Positions 5,198 to 5,476 of a stretch of DNA of 5,476 nt are shown here, piece after piece. The translations under genes were made by a program, and so were the position numbers. Position 1 is the first letter of the stretch, and each line of letters starts with the position of its first letter. This stretch comes from Lentisphaeria bacterium (GTDB taxonomy: Bacteria; Verrucomicrobiota; Lentisphaeria; Victivallales; UBA1829), in assembly GCA_017623265.1 (NCBI GenBank), contig JAGAPM010000331.1:1-5476 (forward strand), written 5' to 3'. Under the pieces are notes generated by a model. It saw only the letters and a program-made list of their open reading frames with translations. It did no database searches and was not told the origin of the DNA.

Positions 5198-5476
5198 ATG
5201 AGCCTGCGTTGCTGTGCAGTTCTGCTTTTGGCAGTGCTGCTGCCTGCCTGTACTTTCTTCTCCGTAAAGACTGCGGAAAAGAAGGAAACAGCAGCCCCAT
5301 CTGTTCCCGCACACAAACCGGAACCGCTGAAAATGCCGGATTCCGGTTTTTTCGCACCGTATGAAACGCCGGTCGATGACCCGGTGCAGTTCTTTTTCCC
5401 CCATGGTCAGAACGGACCGATGGTCTTTGCGGGCGATACACTGATCCGGGCGGCAAGCTGGCCCCGGGGCGAGGGG
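5198..5476 (+). CDS. Putative lipoprotein, 3' end outside the window (partial)
   Basis: An open frame runs from here to the window edge without a stop, 93 codons visible. The N-terminus is a lipoprotein signal: MSLR with one arginine, a Leu/Val/Ala-rich core, and the lipobox LPAC (15-18) with Cys18 as the lipidated residue. A Lys/Glu/Pro/Ala-rich linker follows (about 23-48), typical of a tether from the membrane to a folded domain. The next part includes DDPVQFFFPHGQNG (60-73) and MVFAGDTLIRAASWPRG (74-90), which look like the start of a globular domain I do not recognise. The start is taken at 5198 by ribosome binding site spacing; 5192 is the alternative and would add two residues. The gene lies 5 nt after the deaminase stop and is probably co-translated with it. 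Membrane attachment is well supported; the function is unknown. Confidence 0.75.
   Translation, partial: MSLRCCAVLLLAVLLPACTFFSVKTAEKKETAAPSVPAHKPEPLKMPDSGFFAPYETPVDDPVQFFFPHGQNGPMVFAGDTLIRAASWPRGEG

Noticed and set aside
1980..5456. A 1158-codon open frame on the leftward strand, antisense to hom, aspartokinase and the deaminase
   Set aside because: It lies opposite three well-supported genes, crosses their intergenic gaps, has the His/Phe/Asp/Gly-rich make-up typical of an antisense shadow, and shows no domain motifs. Codon bias in the real genes explains the lack of stops.

Overview
The window reads as chromosomal DNA from a free-living or gut-type bacterium of moderate GC content, with AT-rich intergenic spacers and clear AAGGAG-type ribosome binding sites. 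The mix suggests a carbohydrate-degrading bacterium that makes its own aspartate-family amino acids: a secreted GDSL esterase, a SASA/CE6-type acetylesterase, and an unusual aspartokinase with a KIGGTSM start. A PVC-group lineage such as Lentisphaerota/Verrucomicrobiota is my best guess, from protein flavour only, and the confidence is low. No phage, CRISPR, tRNA or rRNA sequence is visible.

Layout. Positions 1-231 hold no convincing gene. The first ~120 bases are packed with short inverted repeats and a heptamer tandem repeat. From 232 to 1790 two genes are read leftward: a secreted GDSL/SGNH hydrolase (upstream) followed 5 nt later by a SASA-family (CE6-like) esterase. A 180-bp AT-rich divergent spacer (1791-1970) carries a good sigma70-type promoter for the rightward genes. 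Rightward come homoserine dehydrogenase (hom, GTG start), aspartate kinase 3 nt later, a dCMP/cytidine deaminase family protein after a 39-nt gap, and an almost abutting lipoprotein gene that runs off the right edge.

How the genes work together. Aspartate kinase makes aspartyl phosphate. Homoserine dehydrogenase reduces aspartate semialdehyde to homoserine, the branch toward threonine, methionine and isoleucine. Both carry ACT domains, so feedback control at the protein level is likely; the short leader (about 40 nt) leaves no room for a lysine riboswitch, T-box or classical attenuator. The dCMP deaminase supplies dUMP for thymidylate synthesis and looks co-transcribed for convenience rather than by pathway. 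The two leftward esterases probably remove acetyl groups from plant or host glycans, one outside the cytoplasm and one apparently inside.

No clearly new system is evident. The items most worth a second look are the palindrome-dense block at 1-121, the divergent aspartokinase subtype, the cysteine-rich insert in the deaminase, and the truncated lipoprotein at the right edge.
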